A DNA stretch of 34,100 nt from Comamonas sp. lk (GTDB lineage Bacteria > Bacteroidota > Bacteroidia > Chitinophagales > Chitinophagaceae), in contig CALPWK020000007.1 of NCBI GenBank assembly GCA_943327245.2, positions 1 through 34,100 of the forward strand, written 5' to 3'. The notes under the pieces are model-generated. The model did not search any database. It was not told the origin of the DNA and saw only the letters and a program-made list of their open reading frames with translations. Shown piece after piece: positions 11,662-21,551 of the stretch; position 1 is the stretch's first letter, and each line of letters begins with the position of its first letter. The position numbers were made by a program, and so were the translations under genes.

Positions 11662-12900
11662 TTAATATAACATTCTTGCCCTAATAGTATGTTTAACTTC
11701 TTTAAGTAAAGCAATTGCTTGTTTAGAAAGTTTAGACTCAACGTCTAATACTACATACCCAATATCTTCGTTTGTTTTTAAATATTGACCCACAATATTT
11801 ATTTTATTTTTGGACAGTGCAGTATTGATTGCACTTAGTACTCCCGGTACATTATTATGAATATGTAATATACGGTGAGCCCCTTCTACTGGTGGTAAAC
11901 TAATTGATGGAATAGTATGAGAACCATTAGATACGCCTCTTTCAAGGTATTGATATAATTTAATACTTACATCCTCTCCAATATTTTCTTGAGCTTCTTC
12001 AGTAGATCCTCCAATATGTGGTGTTAGAATTACATTTGACAAACCTTGTAATGGGGTTTCAAATGCGTCTCCATTTTTCTCGGGTTCCAAAGGGAATACA
12101 TCAATAGCAGCTCCGGAAATTTGTTTACTTTTTAATGCTTCAGTTAAAGTAACTAAGTCAACTACTTCGCCACGTGCATAATTAATTAAAATAGATCCTT
12201 GTTTAAATTGTTTGATGACTTCTTTACTTATCAAATTTTTAGTTTGATTCGTATCAGGTACATGTATGGAAATTATATCAGAACTGCTTACAAGTTCTTT
12301 AATACTTTTTACGGATTGTGCATTACCCAATGGTAATTTTGTTTCTATATCATAGAACTTTACTTTCATACCCATGGCTTCTGCCATGATACTTAATTGG
12401 GTTCCAATATTACCATATCCTAAAATACCCATTGTTTTACCACGCATTTCAAAACTACCTTTTGCATCTTTATTCCAAATACCTTCGTGGGCTGATTTAT
12501 TTTTATCAATTATTTTACGAATCAACATGATAGAAGACCCAATAACTAATTCTGCTACGGAACGTGTATTACTATAAGGAGCATTAAATACTGCAATACC
12601 TTTTTGTTTACATGCTTTAAGGTCAACTTGATTGATACCAATACAAAAACAACCTATCGCTTGTAATTTTTTTGCATTGTCCAACACCTTCTTTGAAATA
12701 AAGGTTTTGGAACGGATACCTAAAATATGAACATCTTTAATTACTTTAATAAGTTCCTCCTCACTCAAAGCGCCTGATATCTTTTTAACATCTGTATATC
12801 CTTGTTCTTTAAAATATTGAACTGCCTTATCGCTAATATTTTCCAAAAACAAAACCTTGATCTTGTCCTTTGGATAACTGGTGTTAAAAATGATACTCAT
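11662..12900 (-). CDS. serA: D-3-phosphoglycerate dehydrogenase with C-terminal ACT domain
   Basis: IGCFCIGINQVDL, GKTMGILGYGNIGTQLSIMAEAMGMKVKFYD, NYARGEVVDL, LTPHIGGSTEEAQENIG, C-terminal HNNVPGVLSAIN. Confidence 0.95.
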   Translation of the reverse strand: MSIIFNTSYPKDKIKVLFLENISDKAVQYFKEQGYTDVKKISGALSEEELIKVIKDVHILGIRSKTFISKKVLDNAKKLQAIGCFCIGINQVDLKACKQKGIAVFNAPYSNTRSVAELVIGSSIMLIRKIIDKNKSAHEGIWNKDAKGSFEMRGKTMGILGYGNIGTQLSIMAEAMGMKVKFYDIETKLPLGNAQSVKSIKELVSSSDIISIHVPDTNQTKNLISKEVIKQFKQGSILINYARGEVVDLVTLTEALKSKQISGAAIDVFPLEPEKNGDAFETPLQGLSNVILTPHIGGSTEEAQENIGEDVSIKLYQYLERGVSNGSHTIPSISLPPVEGAHRILHIHNNVPGVLSAINTALSKNKINIVGQYLKTNEDIGYVVLDVESKLSKQAIALLKEVKHTIRARMLY

Positions 12901-12966
12901 GAAGCAAAGCTAAAATATTTTTCGCTCTTTAGCCTTCATTAACAATAAATTGTAGCAATTCTGCGT

Positions 12967-12974
12967 TATTTTTG
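12967..12974 (+). promoter_or_regulatory. Candidate Bacteroidota -7 element TATTTTTG (TAnnTTTG)
   Basis: TATTTTTG ends 21 bp before the ATG of the serine hydrolase gene; no convincing -33 TTTG at canonical spacing. Confidence 0.35.
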
Positions 12975-12995
12975 TATACCCTTAATTACTAACAG

Positions 12996-14219
12996 ATGAT
13001 CGTCAGAATTTCTCTTTTACTTACTTTTTTTATTATTAGCTGTTCATGTGGAACAAGCCAAGGACCAATAAGTCTGGATAATTCAGAAAACATACCTTTC
13101 GTTTACAATAAGCTTTCTGCTAATGACAAAACTAAATATGCGGACGAAGTAAAAGCTAAATATGAGAAATTAATAGGTAACCGAGGGTTTAGCGGTCAAA
13201 TATTAGTTGCGAAAAATGGAGAGATCATCTTTGAAGATTATAAAGGGTATTCAAATTATAAAGACAAGTCATTAATTCTTGCAGAGACCCCAATTCATTT
13301 AGCCTCTGTTTCCAAAACCTTTACAGGTATGGTTGCTTTGAAATTATGGGAAGAAAAAAAATTGGATTTAAAAGCGCCAGTATCTAAATACCTACCTAAA
13401 TTCCCCTATTCGGACGTTACAATTGAGGAATTGTTGTCTCATAGAAGTGGATTACCAGATTATACCTATTTCATGGAAACACGTAAATATGTTTCTATAA
13501 AAAGTAAGAATAGAAGAGGTAGATGGGTAAAAAAATTAAAATTAATAAGTAATGAAGCCCCTTTTAAAAATGGGATCTATAATAACCAAGACGTTTTAGA
13601 TTTTATGGTTGCTAAACACCCTGCTCCAGCTGCGAATCCAGATAGAGTGTTTAAATATTGTAATACAAATTATGTACTGTTGGCTTTGATTATAGAGAAA
13701 ATCACTGGAACTGATTTTCCAACTTATATGAATGAAAATGTATTCAAACCGTTGAAAATGAATAATTCATATATTTTTAGTGCAAAGACAATTAATAAAT
13801 ACACGCCTTCTTATAATGCTAAAATGCAGCCTTATAGAATTGAAAAATACGACTGTATCTATGGTGACAAAAATGTATATAGTACCGTTAGAGACTTATA
13901 TTTATGGGACAAAGCCTTAACTGAAGGCTTATTTTTAGCCCCAGCTACGCTTGAAATGGCTTATGAACCCAAGAGCCCAACCAATAAATATTGGCATAAT
14001 TATGGTTTAGGATGGCGCATTTTAGCTAAGCCTAACGAGGAACGATTAATTTATCATAATGGATGGTGGCATGGTAATAACACCGTGTTTACGCGCTTAA
14101 TTGGAGAAACTGCAACCATTATTATTCTAGGTAATAGATTCAATAAGTCAATCTATAAAGGCAAGGAAATTGCTTCTATATTCACAGGCAAGGAGGACAC
14201 TACCTCTTTAGTTGAGTAA
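12996..14219 (+). CDS. Beta-lactamase family serine hydrolase (lipoprotein)
   Basis: Lipobox-like LLLTFFIISCSCG; SxxK = SVSK in HLASVSKTFTGMVALKLWEE; YxN = YCN in FKYCNTNYVLLALIIEKITG; LLSHRSGLPDY. Confidence 0.9.
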   Translation: MIVRISLLLTFFIISCSCGTSQGPISLDNSENIPFVYNKLSANDKTKYADEVKAKYEKLIGNRGFSGQILVAKNGEIIFEDYKGYSNYKDKSLILAETPIHLASVSKTFTGMVALKLWEEKKLDLKAPVSKYLPKFPYSDVTIEELLSHRSGLPDYTYFMETRKYVSIKSKNRRGRWVKKLKLISNEAPFKNGIYNNQDVLDFMVAKHPAPAANPDRVFKYCNTNYVLLALIIEKITGTDFPTYMNENVFKPLKMNNSYIFSAKTINKYTPSYNAKMQPYRIEKYDCIYGDKNVYSTVRDLYLWDKALTEGLFLAPATLEMAYEPKSPTNKYWHNYGLGWRILAKPNEERLIYHNGWWHGNNTVFTRLIGETATIIILGNRFNKSIYKGKEIASIFTGKEDTTSLVE

Positions 14220-14256
14220 AATTGGCATTTTTGCACGTTTTTTGGCCTTTTCACCC

Positions 14257-14264
14257 TATTTTTG
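14257..14264 (+). promoter_or_regulatory. Candidate Bacteroidota -7 element TATTTTTG upstream of hppA
   Basis: ccTATTTTTGcagacc; TAnnTTTG match about 40 bp before the start codon. Confidence 0.35.
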
Positions 14265-14304
14265 CAGACCTTATTCGTAATTTAAAGTATATATATTATT
14301 GCTT

Positions 14305-16701
14305 ATGAAAGATTTGTTATTTTATGCCGTTCCGGCAATGGGTATTGTTGGTTTATTGTATACCCTATTGAAATTCAACTGGGTATCTAAACAAGATGCT
14401 GGTAATGAAAGAATGAAAGAGATCAGCACTTATATTGCTGAAGGTGCTATGGCATTCTTAAAAGCTGAATGGAAAATCTTAGGATATTTCGTAGTTATCG
14501 TAGCCTTATTATTAGGCTTTATGGCTACAAAAAATGCAGAGAGCCATTGGAGTATTGCAATATCATTTGTTATCGGTGCTGTATTTAGTGCAACTGCCGG
14601 TTATATTGGCATGAAAGTAGCTACCAAAGCAAATGTAAGAACTGCACAAGCAGCTAAAACAAGTTTAGCACAAGCATTGAAAGTGTCATTTACTGGTGGA
14701 TCTGTGATGGGCTTAGGCGTATCTGGATTAGCCGTATTAGGTTTAGGTGGATTATTTCTTTTATTAAAGCAAATGTTCTACGTAAACGGTGACCCTTCTG
14801 AAATGCTTCGTACAATAGAAGTATTAACTGGTTTTTCTTTAGGTGCTGAGTCAATCGCCTTATTTGCGCGTGTTGGTGGTGGTATCTACACTAAAGCAGC
14901 AGACGTAGGAGCAGACTTAGTAGGTAAAGTAGAAGCGGGTATTCCAGAAGATGATCCTCGTAATCCTGCAACTATTGCAGATAACGTAGGTGACAATGTT
15001 GGTGACGTTGCTGGAATGGGAGCCGATCTATTTGGTTCATATGTTGCAACCGTTTTAGCAACAATGGTTTTAGGTCAGGAAGTTACTGCAGTAGGTGGTG
15101 GTAAATTAGTGGATGCCTTTGGTGGACTATCTCCTATTTTATTACCAATGTTAATTGCAGGGGTAGGTATTTTATTATCAATTATTGGAACCTTCTTTGT
15201 ACGTATTAGTGATAACGCTGGTTTGAACACTGCTACTGTACAGAAAGCTTTAAATATGGGTAACTATGGTTCTATGATTTTAACAGCAATTGCTTGTTAT
15301 TTCTTAGTATCAAATATTTTACCAGAAACCATGTCATTACGTGGTATCGAGTTTACAAGAAACGGAGTTATTGGTGCTATCGCTGTAGGTTTAATAGTAG
15401 GTACTTTAATGAGTATCATTACTGAATATTATACTGCAATGGGTAAGCGTCCAGTAATGAGTATTATCAAACAATCAAGTACAGGACACGCAACAAATAT
15501 TATTGGTGGTTTAGCAATTGGAATGGAATCTACTTTCATGCCAATTATAGTTTTAGCTGCTGGTATATTCGGAGCATCTTATTGTGCAGGTTTATATGGT
15601 GTTGCAATTGCTGCAGCAGGAATGATGGCTACAACTGCTATGCAATTAGCAATTGATGCTTTTGGACCTATCGCAGACAATGCTGGTGGTATTGCTGAAA
15701 TGAGTGAGTTACCTGCTGAAGTGCGTGAGAAAACAGATATTCTAGATGCGGTAGGAAATACAACAGCTGCAAGTGGTAAAGGATTTGCCATTGCTTCTGC
15801 TGCATTAACTTCTTTAGCATTATTCGCAGCCTTCGTTGGTGTAGCGATGCCAAATAATCAACATATTGATATCTACAAGGCAGACGTTTTAGCTGCTTTA
15901 TTTGTAGGTGGAATGATTCCATTCATCTTCTCTTCTTTGGCCATTCGTGCTGTAGGAGAAGCTGCTATGGCAATGGTAGAAGAAGTTCGTCGTCAGTTCC
16001 GTACCATTCCAGGAATTATGGAAGGTACTGGTAAGCCAGAATATGAAAAATGTGTTGCAATTAGTACGGAAGCTTCGTTGAAAAAAATGATGTTGCCAGG
16101 TGCTATCACTATTATCTCTCCTATTTTAATCGGTTTCACAATGGGCCCAGAAGCTTTAGGTGGCTTCTTAGCTGGTGCAACTGTAAGTGGTGTATTAATG
16201 GGTATTTTTCAAAATAATGCGGGTGGTGCTTGGGATAACGCTAAGAAATCTTTTGAGAAAGGCGTGGAAATTAACGGTGAAATGTTCTATAAAAAATCTG
16301 AACCACATAAAGCATCTGTAACAGGTGACACTGTGGGAGATCCTTTTAAAGATACATCAGGCCCTTCAATGAATATCTTGATCAAATTAATGTCTATTGT
16401 TTCTTTAGTTATTGCTCCAACTTTGGCGCAAATTCACAAGACAGATGCTGCTCCAGTAAAATCACAAATGGTGGAAATTTCAGTTATTAATACTGATTCT
16501 TCTGCAGCTATTAGCGATTCATCTAAAACAGTTACTATCAGTGCGAATACTAAAACATTAGTACAAGCATTACAAGAAGAAGGAATTGCACCAATTGACA
16601 ATGTAAATATTCAAATCAAAGACGGTAAAATCACTGTAAATGGTAAAGCATTAACAGACGAGCAAAATGCTAAATTTTCATCTTATTTGAAAAAGAAATA
16701 A
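14305..16701 (+). CDS. hppA: Membrane-bound (K+-dependent type) ion-pumping pyrophosphatase with C-terminal extension
   Basis: [66 protein letters not shown] (Ala, K+-dependent signature); [19 protein letters not shown]. Confidence 0.97.
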   Translation: MKDLLFYAVPAMGIVGLLYTLLKFNWVSKQDAGNERMKEISTYIAEGAMAFLKAEWKILGYFVVIVALLLGFMATKNAESHWSIAISFVIGAVFSATAGYIGMKVATKANVRTAQAAKTSLAQALKVSFTGGSVMGLGVSGLAVLGLGGLFLLLKQMFYVNGDPSEMLRTIEVLTGFSLGAESIALFARVGGGIYTKAADVGADLVGKVEAGIPEDDPRNPATIADNVGDNVGDVAGMGADLFGSYVATVLATMVLGQEVTAVGGGKLVDAFGGLSPILLPMLIAGVGILLSIIGTFFVRISDNAGLNTATVQKALNMGNYGSMILTAIACYFLVSNILPETMSLRGIEFTRNGVIGAIAVGLIVGTLMSIITEYYTAMGKRPVMSIIKQSSTGHATNIIGGLAIGMESTFMPIIVLAAGIFGASYCAGLYGVAIAAAGMMATTAMQLAIDAFGPIADNAGGIAEMSELPAEVREKTDILDAVGNTTAASGKGFAIASAALTSLALFAAFVGVAMPNNQHIDIYKADVLAALFVGGMIPFIFSSLAIRAVGEAAMAMVEEVRRQFRTIPGIMEGTGKPEYEKCVAISTEASLKKMMLPGAITIISPILIGFTMGPEALGGFLAGATVSGVLMGIFQNNAGGAWDNAKKSFEKGVEINGEMFYKKSEPHKASVTGDTVGDPFKDTSGPSMNILIKLMSIVSLVIAPTLAQIHKTDAAPVKSQMVEISVINTDSSAAISDSSKTVTISANTKTLVQALQEEGIAPIDNVNIQIKDGKITVNGKALTDEQNAKFSSYLKKK

Positions 16702-16730
16702 TCGAGTCTAAATTTTTAGAACTCTTTAAC

Positions 16731-16759
16731 AAAAAGTCCCACAATGGTGGGACTTTTTT
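16731..16759. terminator. Intrinsic terminator downstream of hppA
   Basis: aaaaagtcccacaatggtgggactttttt hairpin with T-tract. Confidence 0.85.
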
Positions 16760-16770
16760 ATTGCGATAAA

Positions 16771-16795
16771 TCGTAAATTACGAACACAATCGTAA
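16771..16795. promoter_or_regulatory. Candidate BlaI-family operator (three TCGTAA half-sites)
   Basis: TCGTAA-A-TTACGA-acacaa-TCGTAA: 13-bp palindrome plus a third half-site ending 4 bp before the blaI-like ATG. Confidence 0.55.
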
Positions 16796-16799
16796 TACC

Positions 16800-17177
16800 A
16801 TGAGCAAACAATTCAAGCCTACCGAAAGTGAATTAGAGATATTAAGCATATTATGGGAGCATGAGCATGCAACAGTCAGAATGGTACATGAAGTGGTCCA
16901 AAAAACAAGAGACGTTGGTTATACCACTACCTTGAAATTAATGCAGATAATGCATGAGAAAGGATTAGTAACAAGAAATGAAACTGCTAAAACGCATATT
17001 TACACTCCTGTTTTTGTAAAAGAAAAAGCACAAGAGCAATATGTAGGAAAAATGATTAAGACCTTATTTAGTGGTAGTACTTCGCAATTAGTATTACAGG
17101 CATTGGGTAAACATAAGCCTACCTCACAAGACCTTATTGATATTAAAAAATTGATTGAAGAGTTAGAAAGCAAATAG
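16800..17177 (+). CDS. BlaI/MecI/CopY family transcriptional repressor
   Basis: PTESELEILSILWEHEHATVRMVHEVVQKTRDVGYTTTLKLMQIMHEKGLVTR winged-helix signature; 125 aa; followed by M56 gene. Confidence 0.95.
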   Translation: MSKQFKPTESELEILSILWEHEHATVRMVHEVVQKTRDVGYTTTLKLMQIMHEKGLVTRNETAKTHIYTPVFVKEKAQEQYVGKMIKTLFSGSTSQLVLQALGKHKPTSQDLIDIKKLIEELESK

Positions 17178-17210
17178 CGAAATAATATTTTTTTGATAAT
17201 CTAATAGCGC

Positions 17211-18704
17211 ATGCAATTCATCTCCTATATACCCAGTACAGTTATAATTAATATTGGATTCATGGCCATTTTATATTTGGTATATGAAACCATAAAACAT
17301 TTCTTCAATTTAAGCGCTAAGCAATTATTTATTATTGCGGTAAGCTTCGAGATTATTGGCCTGCTTCAATTTGCTGGGAAATTATTTTTACATAATAGCT
17401 CATTTGCTAGTAATCCATTTTCCTTAGTAACAATTACAAGTACATTAATTCAATGGAATAAAGAGGAATACCTAGTCTATTTAGGGTTAGTGTATTTTTT
17501 ATTTTTATTAATATTCATTTTGAGAGGGAGCTATCAGCTAAAAACCCTTAATAATATTCGGAGCAGTGCAAATTATTCAAATTCAAAGGAATGGAACCAA
17601 GAGATTCAAGACAGTTTTCAAATTAACAAGCATTTTAAAATAGGTGTAAGTAATTCGATTGATACACCAATTACATTTGGCTGGCTAGATCCAATTATTT
17701 TATTACCCATTACATTATGTAATCAGTTAAGTATTGAAGAAATTAAAATAATCATCTTGCATGAAATTGCACATATTGTAAGACAAGATTATATTATATA
17801 TTTATTAGTGTCGGCTTGTCATACCATTTTATATTTTAATCCGATTTCTTATTTATTTTCTAAAGAGATTAATATTCAGAGAGAAATAGCTTGTGATAGT
17901 TGGGTAGTTGCACATGCTAAAAATCCTATTCACTATTCAAAACTTTTATATACAATAGCAAATCATAATATAAATGTATTTGATAATAATTTATTTTTAA
18001 ATTTTATATCAAGACAAAATGAATTACTAATCCGTATTAAACATATCAACCAATTAAGTATAAAAAAAAATAAGTCATACTTTCAGTTATTTTGTTTAAT
18101 TGTATTAGCTGGCTTTACTATTTTCTTTACAATTAAGAAAAGTGCTAATAAAGTAGCAATTAAAAAAGCTATTACTACTTTACATAAATCTTCAAATACC
18201 CTATATCACACACACAAATCTTTACCAAATAAAGACATTGTTTCTGCCATTATTTTTGAAAAAGTAAAGAATCGCAATAGCAGTACTTATGCTAGTTTAA
18301 GTAGTGCTGTAGTTATTAAAACCAGTAAAGCATCAAATGAAAATCTGACTAAGGAAATCAATTCAACACCAACTACGTACTCTAAAATAGTTAATCATAC
18401 CTATGAATGGTTAAAGCAACATGAAAATATAAATCAGTTTGCTGGTTATGATTTGAAAAAAGATTCTATTGAGTATGATTTTGCAGAAAAACTAGTTTTA
18501 AGATCTATCCTAAAAAGTTATCAATTTAAGAAGGATATCTTAAATGCTAAAATGAAACAAGCTTCTAATCAGAAAGAAGCGTACGATTTTATAATGAATA
18601 GTAAAGAATGGGACGAAATTCAAAAATATGAAATATGGACAAAAGAATTTTTACAAAAGCATCCAGGCACTTTTAATCAGGTGGATAGTAGTCAGCAATT
18701 TTAA
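17211..18704 (+). CDS. M56 family (BlaR1/MecR1-type) membrane metallopeptidase
   Basis: Multiple TM segments, zinc motif ILHEIAHIVRQDY, FNPISYLFSKEINIQREIACDSWV; C-terminal domain not penicillin-binding-like. Confidence 0.92.
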   Translation: MQFISYIPSTVIINIGFMAILYLVYETIKHFFNLSAKQLFIIAVSFEIIGLLQFAGKLFLHNSSFASNPFSLVTITSTLIQWNKEEYLVYLGLVYFLFLLIFILRGSYQLKTLNNIRSSANYSNSKEWNQEIQDSFQINKHFKIGVSNSIDTPITFGWLDPIILLPITLCNQLSIEEIKIIILHEIAHIVRQDYIIYLLVSACHTILYFNPISYLFSKEINIQREIACDSWVVAHAKNPIHYSKLLYTIANHNINVFDNNLFLNFISRQNELLIRIKHINQLSIKKNKSYFQLFCLIVLAGFTIFFTIKKSANKVAIKKAITTLHKSSNTLYHTHKSLPNKDIVSAIIFEKVKNRNSSTYASLSSAVVIKTSKASNENLTKEINSTPTTYSKIVNHTYEWLKQHENINQFAGYDLKKDSIEYDFAEKLVLRSILKSYQFKKDILNAKMKQASNQKEAYDFIMNSKEWDEIQKYEIWTKEFLQKHPGTFNQVDSSQQF

Positions 18705-19321
18705 ATTGTAGGGGTCTTTATATATTGATATGCTTGTTTACCGCCTACGCTAAATAATAAATCTAGAATTGATAAATTGGGAATAAAGCCAATTTTATCT
18801 TCAAATACCTGCTGATATTTAATTGGGTTTGCAATTTTATCATAATTCTTAGGTAACCAAGGATGAAATTGTCTTTCCCATTTTTGAAGTTCATCTTCAT
18901 TGAAAGTTTCTAAAGAATGTATTTGCCATTTCCCCTTTAACTGTTGTTGAATCCATAAATGGCAACTCGTTAAAAAATCAATTAAGCTATCGGGCTTTGT
19001 ATCATACAATGCCTTTAAACTGGCTTCATAGTACTCGAAATAAGGGGATCTTTTATAACTTGAGACAATAGCTTTTGAATGTTGTTCCCTCCATGGCGTG
19101 TCATATGAGATGGCTATTTGTGATAGAGGCGTTTTTTGATCTCTCCCTCCTACTATTGGAATAGTTAAATGTAATGGGCCTTGTGCTGTAGCTATTACCA
19201 TTCTATTTTTAAAGCTCATTTTTGAAAATGGAGCATTATTGTCAAAACAGATAGTTTCTGCTTGAGCTACTTCTTGAAGAAAGCTGATAGCACCAAAGTA
19301 TGGTAAGTCTGTAATGAGCAT
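18701..19321 (-). CDS. WbqC family protein (ORF extends to 19363; MLITDLPYFGAI start at 19321 preferred)
   Basis: DLPYFGAISFLQEVAQAETICFDN..FKNRMVIATAQGPLHLTIPIVGG..ISYDTPWREQHSKAIVSSYKRSPYFEYY. Confidence 0.88.
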   Translation of the reverse strand: MLITDLPYFGAISFLQEVAQAETICFDNNAPFSKMSFKNRMVIATAQGPLHLTIPIVGGRDQKTPLSQIAISYDTPWREQHSKAIVSSYKRSPYFEYYEASLKALYDTKPDSLIDFLTSCHLWIQQQLKGKWQIHSLETFNEDELQKWERQFHPWLPKNYDKIANPIKYQQVFEDKIGFIPNLSILDLLFSVGGKQAYQYIKTPTI

Positions 19322-19393
19322 AGTTAACAAATAGTTATGTAAATATATTTTTACAATCCCCAAATAACTAATAATTTTAATAAATTTTTCAAA

Positions 19394-19864
19394 ATGAACT
19401 ACTTAAAGTATTCTTTATTTTCTCTTATAATCATTTTTTCTAGTTGCGCTAGTCCTAAGGCTTTTGTTTTTAAGGGCATGAAATCAATAAATGTGGAGAA
19501 AGCAAGCTTTGGAAAAAATACTTTCAAAGCTAATTTTGAATACACCAATCCTAATCATTTTGCGCTAACGCTTCAAAAATTAGATTGTGAAGTTTTTATA
19601 AATGACCAACCCTTTACTAAATATCATTTAGACTCTGCCTATTATATACCGGCTAATACTGACTTTCAATTACCTGCAAGAATGGAAGTTGAATTGGCAA
19701 GCATCATGAAACACAGTGTAGACATTCTTTTTAATAAACCAATGAAAATCACTGTAAAAGGGGATGCTACTTTAACAAAAGGATTTTTCACCAAAAAAGT
19801 ACCCATTTCATTTACCACCGAACAAAGGTTAAATTTAAAAGAGATCTTAAGAGGCACTAATTAG
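19394..19864 (+). CDS. LEA type 2 family lipoprotein
   Basis: Lipobox IIFSSCAS; FKANFEYTNPNHFALTLQKLDCEVFINDQPF; 156 aa. Confidence 0.8.
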   Translation: MNYLKYSLFSLIIIFSSCASPKAFVFKGMKSINVEKASFGKNTFKANFEYTNPNHFALTLQKLDCEVFINDQPFTKYHLDSAYYIPANTDFQLPARMEVELASIMKHSVDILFNKPMKITVKGDATLTKGFFTKKVPISFTTEQRLNLKEILRGTN

Positions 19865-19894
19865 GCTATGCTTAATATTTAAAAATCTTTTATA

Positions 19895-20524
19895 TTATTG
19901 ATTCCAAGTAGACGGGCTTTCTCTCCATTGCATTAAAGTGTCCTGTGTAGTAGCATCAATTTCACCTTTCTCTACAGCCAAGTCAATTAAGCTTGCATAA
20001 TTGGTTAAAGAATAAAATGGAACACCAGCTGCTTTAAATGCTTCGTCTGCGATATTAAATCCATAAGTAAAAATGGATACCATACCTACTACTTCTAATC
20101 CTGCATTTCTTAATACATCCACTACTTGTAAGCTACTTTTTCCAGTAGATATTAAATCTTCAATAACTAAAATTTTATTAGTGGTTGCATAAGCGCCTTC
20201 AATTTGATTACCCAAGCCATGTTCCTTTGGTTTAGGACGAACATAGATGTAAGGAAGTTTAAGTTGATCCGCTGCCATTGCACCCCAAGGAATACCTGCA
20301 GTGGCTACTCCAGCCAACATATCGGCTTCCCCAAATTTTTCAAATATGACATTACACATCTCACTTTTAATAAAATCACGCACATATGGGAAAGAAAGTA
20401 CTTTTCTATTATCACAATAAATTGGACTTTTCCACCCACTAGCCCATGTAAATGGATTATTTGGGCTTAATTTTACAGCACCAACTTGAAGTAATTTTTC
20501 GGCTACCGCTTTTTCGTTCGTCAT
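19895..20524 (-). CDS. pyrE: Orotate phosphoribosyltransferase
   Basis: FTWASGWKSPIYCDNRKVLSFP, GVATAGIPWGAMAAD, YVRPKPKEHGLGNQIEG, PRPP motif ILVIEDLISTGKSS. Confidence 0.97.
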   Translation of the reverse strand: MTNEKAVAEKLLQVGAVKLSPNNPFTWASGWKSPIYCDNRKVLSFPYVRDFIKSEMCNVIFEKFGEADMLAGVATAGIPWGAMAADQLKLPYIYVRPKPKEHGLGNQIEGAYATTNKILVIEDLISTGKSSLQVVDVLRNAGLEVVGMVSIFTYGFNIADEAFKAAGVPFYSLTNYASLIDLAVEKGEIDATTQDTLMQWRESPSTWNQ

Positions 20525-20604
20525 AATGAATTTATTAATGACGCGAAAATACTTGCTAAAGCCTAGAAATACCCAAAGAGTTACTAAATACTATACACAT
20601 TTTT

Positions 20605-21033
20605 ATGCCGAAGCAAATAATAGCAGCAGGTGGAATCGTTACCAATCCTAAAGGAGCCATTTTATGGATTTTTAGACGTGGATTTTGGGATTTACCCAAG
20701 GGGAAACTAGACGAAGGGGAAACCATTCAAAGTTGTGCAGTAAGGGAAGTGGAGGAAGAGACAGGATTAAAAAATATCCAACTTCATGAATTGATCCAGT
20801 TTACAAATCATACCTATTTTGATACCCATTTAAAGGAGGAAGTAATAAAAAGAACCTACTGGTTCCATATGACTATTCCCAATGAGCAGGCTGGTATTCC
20901 ACAAACTGAGGAAGATATTGAAAGCATTGAATGGTATACAATGGGGAATGCAGCACATTGCTTAGAAAATACTTACGATACCATAAAAGAAGTGATTGCC
21001 ACTTTTATAAGTAAGAATTTGAAAACAGAGTAG
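20605..21033 (+). CDS. NUDIX hydrolase
   Basis: Complete Nudix box GKLDEGETIQSCAVREVEEETGL. Confidence 0.95.
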   Translation: MPKQIIAAGGIVTNPKGAILWIFRRGFWDLPKGKLDEGETIQSCAVREVEEETGLKNIQLHELIQFTNHTYFDTHLKEEVIKRTYWFHMTIPNEQAGIPQTEEDIESIEWYTMGNAAHCLENTYDTIKEVIATFISKNLKTE

Positions 21034-21071
21034 AAAGAATTTAAAAACGGATTATCAAGTCTTTAAAAAGT

Positions 21072-21548
21072 TTAAAACAATTTTTTTAAAGACTCCACTA
21101 CGGCATCCGGTAAAAAAGGGGAAGCGTCTCCTCCGTTTCTGATAATATCACGAACAATGGTTGATGCTACAGAAGTATATTTAGGTTCTCCTGTTAAGAA
21201 GATGGTTTCAATATGCCTGTCCATGGTACGATTGGCGTCTGCAATGGTTTTCTCATATTCAAAATCACTCACATACCGTATACCTCTTAAAATAAATCTT
21301 GCCCCAATAGACTGACAATATTTAATGGTTAGTCCATCATAAGTGACAGCTTCTACTTTAGGTTCGTCTTTATAAATTTCTTCAAACCATTGTTTTCTTT
21401 GTTCTGCACTAAACATTGGATTTTTTGCAGCATTTATACCAATGCCTACAATAACTTTATCAAATAAGGGTAATGATCTATTTATTATATCAATATGTCC
21501 TAATGTAACAGGATCAAATGTGCCGGGAAATAAGCAAATTCTTTGCAT
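21072..21548 (-). CDS. coaD: Phosphopantetheine adenylyltransferase
   Basis: CLFPGTFDPVTLGHIDIINRS; LRGIRYVSDFEYE; YTSVASTIVRDIIRNGGD. Confidence 0.97.
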   Translation of the reverse strand: MQRICLFPGTFDPVTLGHIDIINRSLPLFDKVIVGIGINAAKNPMFSAEQRKQWFEEIYKDEPKVEAVTYDGLTIKYCQSIGARFILRGIRYVSDFEYEKTIADANRTMDRHIETIFLTGEPKYTSVASTIVRDIIRNGGDASPFLPDAVVESLKKLF

Positions 21549-21551
21549 GTG

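Noticed and set aside
12996-14219. Beta-lactamase family protein as a true beta-lactam resistance gene
   Set aside because: SxxK/YxN motifs fit the broad serine hydrolase (class C-like/esterase/DD-peptidase) family; lipoprotein signal and divergence do not support a resistance claim
14275-14284. TCGTAATTTA upstream of hppA as a second BlaI-type operator
   Set aside because: Only one half-site with no palindrome; such hexamers are expected by chance in a 34-kb AT-rich window; kept only as a testable side note
15668-15922. Antisense ORF (84 aa) within hppA
   Set aside because: Leu/Gln/His-rich translation of the opposite strand of conserved TM segments; no support as a gene
20204-20470. 88-aa ORF antisense to pyrE
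   Set aside because: No homology-like pattern; overlaps a full-length pyrE
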